This document shows, piece after piece, positions 7,355 to 8,022 of a DNA stretch of 8,022 nucleotides (its first letter is position 1; each line of letters opens with the position of its first letter). The DNA is taken from NCBI GenBank assembly GCA_036559965.1, contig DATBSD010000016.1, positions 1 through 8,022 of the forward strand, read 5' to 3'. Under the pieces are notes generated by a model. It was not told where the DNA came from. It made no database searches and saw only the letters and a list, made by a program, of their open reading frames with translations. A program made the position numbers and the translations under genes. The DNA comes from CSP1-4 sp036559965. Its GTDB lineage: Bacteria > Chloroflexota > Limnocylindria > Limnocylindrales > CSP1-4.

Positions 7355-7374
7355 AGGTTGCGGATTATTAACCT
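7355..7374. repeat. Short inverted repeat around an AT-rich patch
   Basis: AGGTT (7355-7359) and AACCT (7370-7374) flank the 10-nt loop GCGGATTATT. The AT-rich core stands out in a very GC-rich window. It lies between the cyclophilin stop and the candidate small-RNA promoter, ending 19 nt before its -35. It could be a weak RNA hairpin or a protein-binding site. A 5-bp match is not strong evidence. Confidence 0.25.
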
Positions 7375-7392
7375 CCGTGACCGGCTCGCCTC

Positions 7393-7421
7393 TTGAGAGC
7401 GGGCCTATCGCAGGGTAGACT
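7393..7421 (+). promoter_or_regulatory. Sigma70-type promoter of the intergenic small RNA
   Basis: TTGAGA (7393-7398) and TAGACT (7416-7421) are separated by exactly 17 nt. The boxes match consensus at 5 of 6 and 4 of 6 positions. This is the best promoter seen in the window. Transcription would start about 7428. The only thing downstream on this strand before a strong terminator is non-coding, which points to a stand-alone RNA. Confidence 0.6.
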
Positions 7422-7427
7422 TGGCGT

Positions 7428-7604
7428 CGCTGATCACTCAGCACTGCTGCCCCAGACGCAAGGTCATGGGTAGGTTGGGTTAGGGTAGCCGGTGCAGCCG
7501 GCGTGATAGATGCCCTTGTGGCGTGGCAGGGTCCCAGCAGCTTCGGTTGTTGGATCGGCCGGGACAGTGCAGCGGCCCCTCTTCGGAGGGGTCGCTTCTT
7601 TTTT
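7428..7604 (+). ncRNA. Candidate structured small RNA, about 177 nt, unclassified
   Basis: The stretch between a good promoter and a strong terminator has no credible reading frame but can be folded by eye into a multi-arm structure. The closing stem is GCACTG (7441-7446) with CAGTGC (7565-7570), stacked on CTGCC (7447-7451) with GGCAG (7525-7529). A long arm is CAAGGTCAT (7459-7467) with ATGCCCTTG (7510-7518), one mismatch, capped by GCCGG/CCGGC (7488-7492/7498-7502). A side hairpin CAGCAGC-TTCG-GTTGTTG lies at 7535-7552. The terminator stem abuts the closing stem. A competing 5' hairpin GCTGA/TCAGC (7429-7433/7438-7442) is possible. Length and a 3'-side hairpin inside a central junction are reminiscent of 6S RNA, but I recognise no 6S core sequence, and SRP, tmRNA and RNase P signatures are absent. 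It could instead be the 3' untranslated region of the cyclophilin mRNA. Exact 5' end is inferred. Confidence 0.5.
7571..7604 (+). terminator. Strong intrinsic terminator with UUCG tetraloop
   Basis: AGCGGCCCCTC (7571-7581), loop TTCG, GAGGGGTCGCT (7586-7596): an 11-bp stem with a single G-U pair, followed by TCTTTTTT (7597-7604). The T-tract is on the plus strand only, so it ends plus-strand transcripts (the small RNA, and any read-through from the cyclophilin gene). The opposite strand has no T-run after the hairpin. The tail overlaps the stop codon of the convergent minus-strand gene. Confidence 0.92.
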
Positions 7605-8022
7605 ACGGCGCACTTCCCTCGACCGTCACCTCTCCCGAGTCACTGACGCGCACGATGTCGCCACTCCTGAGCTTCTCGTATGAGGAACCGTCGAGCTGGA
7701 CCACTGGCATCTGTCGGCCGCCGAGCATCTCTACGACCAAAGCGCCGACGATGATGATCTCGTCCGGCTCGAGCAAGAGGATGGCGGCGGGGCCGGTCCC
7801 GTTTCGCAGACACTCAGCCAGCACCGAGCTGGAGGAGGACGAGCCGCGGCCGCTCGGCATGACCAGGATGCGGCCGGCCAGCGAACCGGTTTGAGGGTGC
7901 CGCGAGTCGATGATCGCGCCGGTTTCCGGGTCCACCCCTCCCCAGAAGCTCAGCGGCTCGCTCAGCTTGAGCGCGGTGCCGCTGCCCGCGCCTGCGTGAA
8001 GGACGCGCCCTAAGGCGTGCCA
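7603..8022 (-). CDS. Aconitase-X swivel-domain (DUF126) small subunit, 5' end cut by window edge
   Basis: 139 residues are visible, lacking probably only the first few. The opening 'ALGRVLHAG' is normally close to the N-terminus of this family. An internal GTG at 7935 is not the start, because conserved family sequence 'LSEPLSFWGGVDPETG' runs across it. Other hallmarks are 'IIDSRHPQTG' (residues 37-46) and 'MPSGRGSSSSSS' (55-66), the serine-rich loop typical of the subunit, with the rest of the small beta-barrel swivel domain after it. Such subunits pair with a larger catalytic Fe-S subunit. Characterised relatives are archaeal phosphomevalonate dehydratase and bacterial cis-3-hydroxy-L-proline dehydratase. 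The partner, if adjacent, would be upstream on this strand, beyond the window, so the substrate cannot be decided. The stop TAA at 7605-7603 overlaps the T-tail of the opposite-strand terminator. Confidence 0.9.
   Translation of the reverse strand, partial: WHALGRVLHAGAGSGTALKLSEPLSFWGGVDPETGAIIDSRHPQTGSLAGRILVMPSGRGSSSSSSVLAECLRNGTGPAAILLLEPDEIIIVGALVVEMLGGRQMPVVQLDGSSYEKLRSGDIVRVSDSGEVTVEGSAP

Noticed and set aside
7520..7550. GGCAGGGTCCCAGCAGC resembling the SRP RNA core
   Set aside because: The conserved GGAA apical tetraloop and the flanking asymmetric loop are missing, so the likeness is superficial.
7428..7604. Firm assignment of the small RNA as 6S RNA
   Set aside because: Length and general outline fit, but no 6S core sequence was recognised and the inner stem 7447-7451/7525-7529 would close much of the expected central bubble. 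Left unclassified.
7523..7894. Plus-strand open frame of 123 codons covering the small RNA 3' end and the region opposite aconitase-X
   Set aside because: It crosses a strong terminator and is antisense to a gene with clear family motifs. No ribosome site or recognisable domain.
1..8022. CRISPR array, insertion sequence, phage or defence genes
   Set aside because: No regularly spaced repeats, terminal inverted repeats, transposase/integrase motifs or defence-type domains were seen on either strand.

Overview
High-GC bacterial DNA (roughly 70% GC by eye) with GTG and ATG starts, compact co-directional genes and Ala/Arg/Asp-rich proteins. There is no phylogenetic marker protein in the window. 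The gene style (CapA-family protein with a low-complexity linker, DUF885 peptidase, divergent HisA-like protein, aconitase-X swivel subunit) would suit a Chloroflexota lineage such as the Limnocylindria type or an actinobacterium. That placement is inference only. I see no phage, transposon, CRISPR or defence genes.

Layout. (1) 13-1716, minus: a membrane-anchored CapA-family metallophosphoesterase-fold protein. (2) 1804-1880, minus: tRNA-Asp(GUC) with encoded CCA, its promoter lying between it and the next gene. (3) 1949-7299, plus: five co-directional genes. These are low-specificity L-threonine aldolase; a membrane-anchored alpha/beta-hydrolase-fold protein whose nucleophile serine and catalytic histidine appear to be lost; a cytoplasmic DUF885 metallopeptidase-like protein; a divergent HisA-like TIM barrel; and a secreted cyclophilin lipoprotein. 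The aldolase and hydrolase are 11 nt apart, the DUF885, HisA-like and cyclophilin genes 13 and 22 nt apart, and a 121-nt gap separates the two groups. (4) 7300-7602: a gene-free stretch holding what looks like a stand-alone structured small RNA, with a good sigma70-type promoter (TTGAGA, 17 nt, TAGACT), about 177 nt of foldable sequence and a strong intrinsic terminator. (5) 7603-8022, minus: the nearly complete small (swivel) subunit of an aconitase-X enzyme, running off the right edge and convergent with the small RNA.

The genes do not form one recognisable pathway. They read as ordinary housekeeping and envelope functions. The most unusual items are the unclassified small RNA, the apparently dead membrane-tethered hydrolase, the fusion of a solute-binding-like segment to CapA, and two genes whose candidate -10 boxes sit exactly 7 nt before the start codon, suggesting leaderless mRNAs. 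Nothing here amounts to a clearly new multi-gene system.
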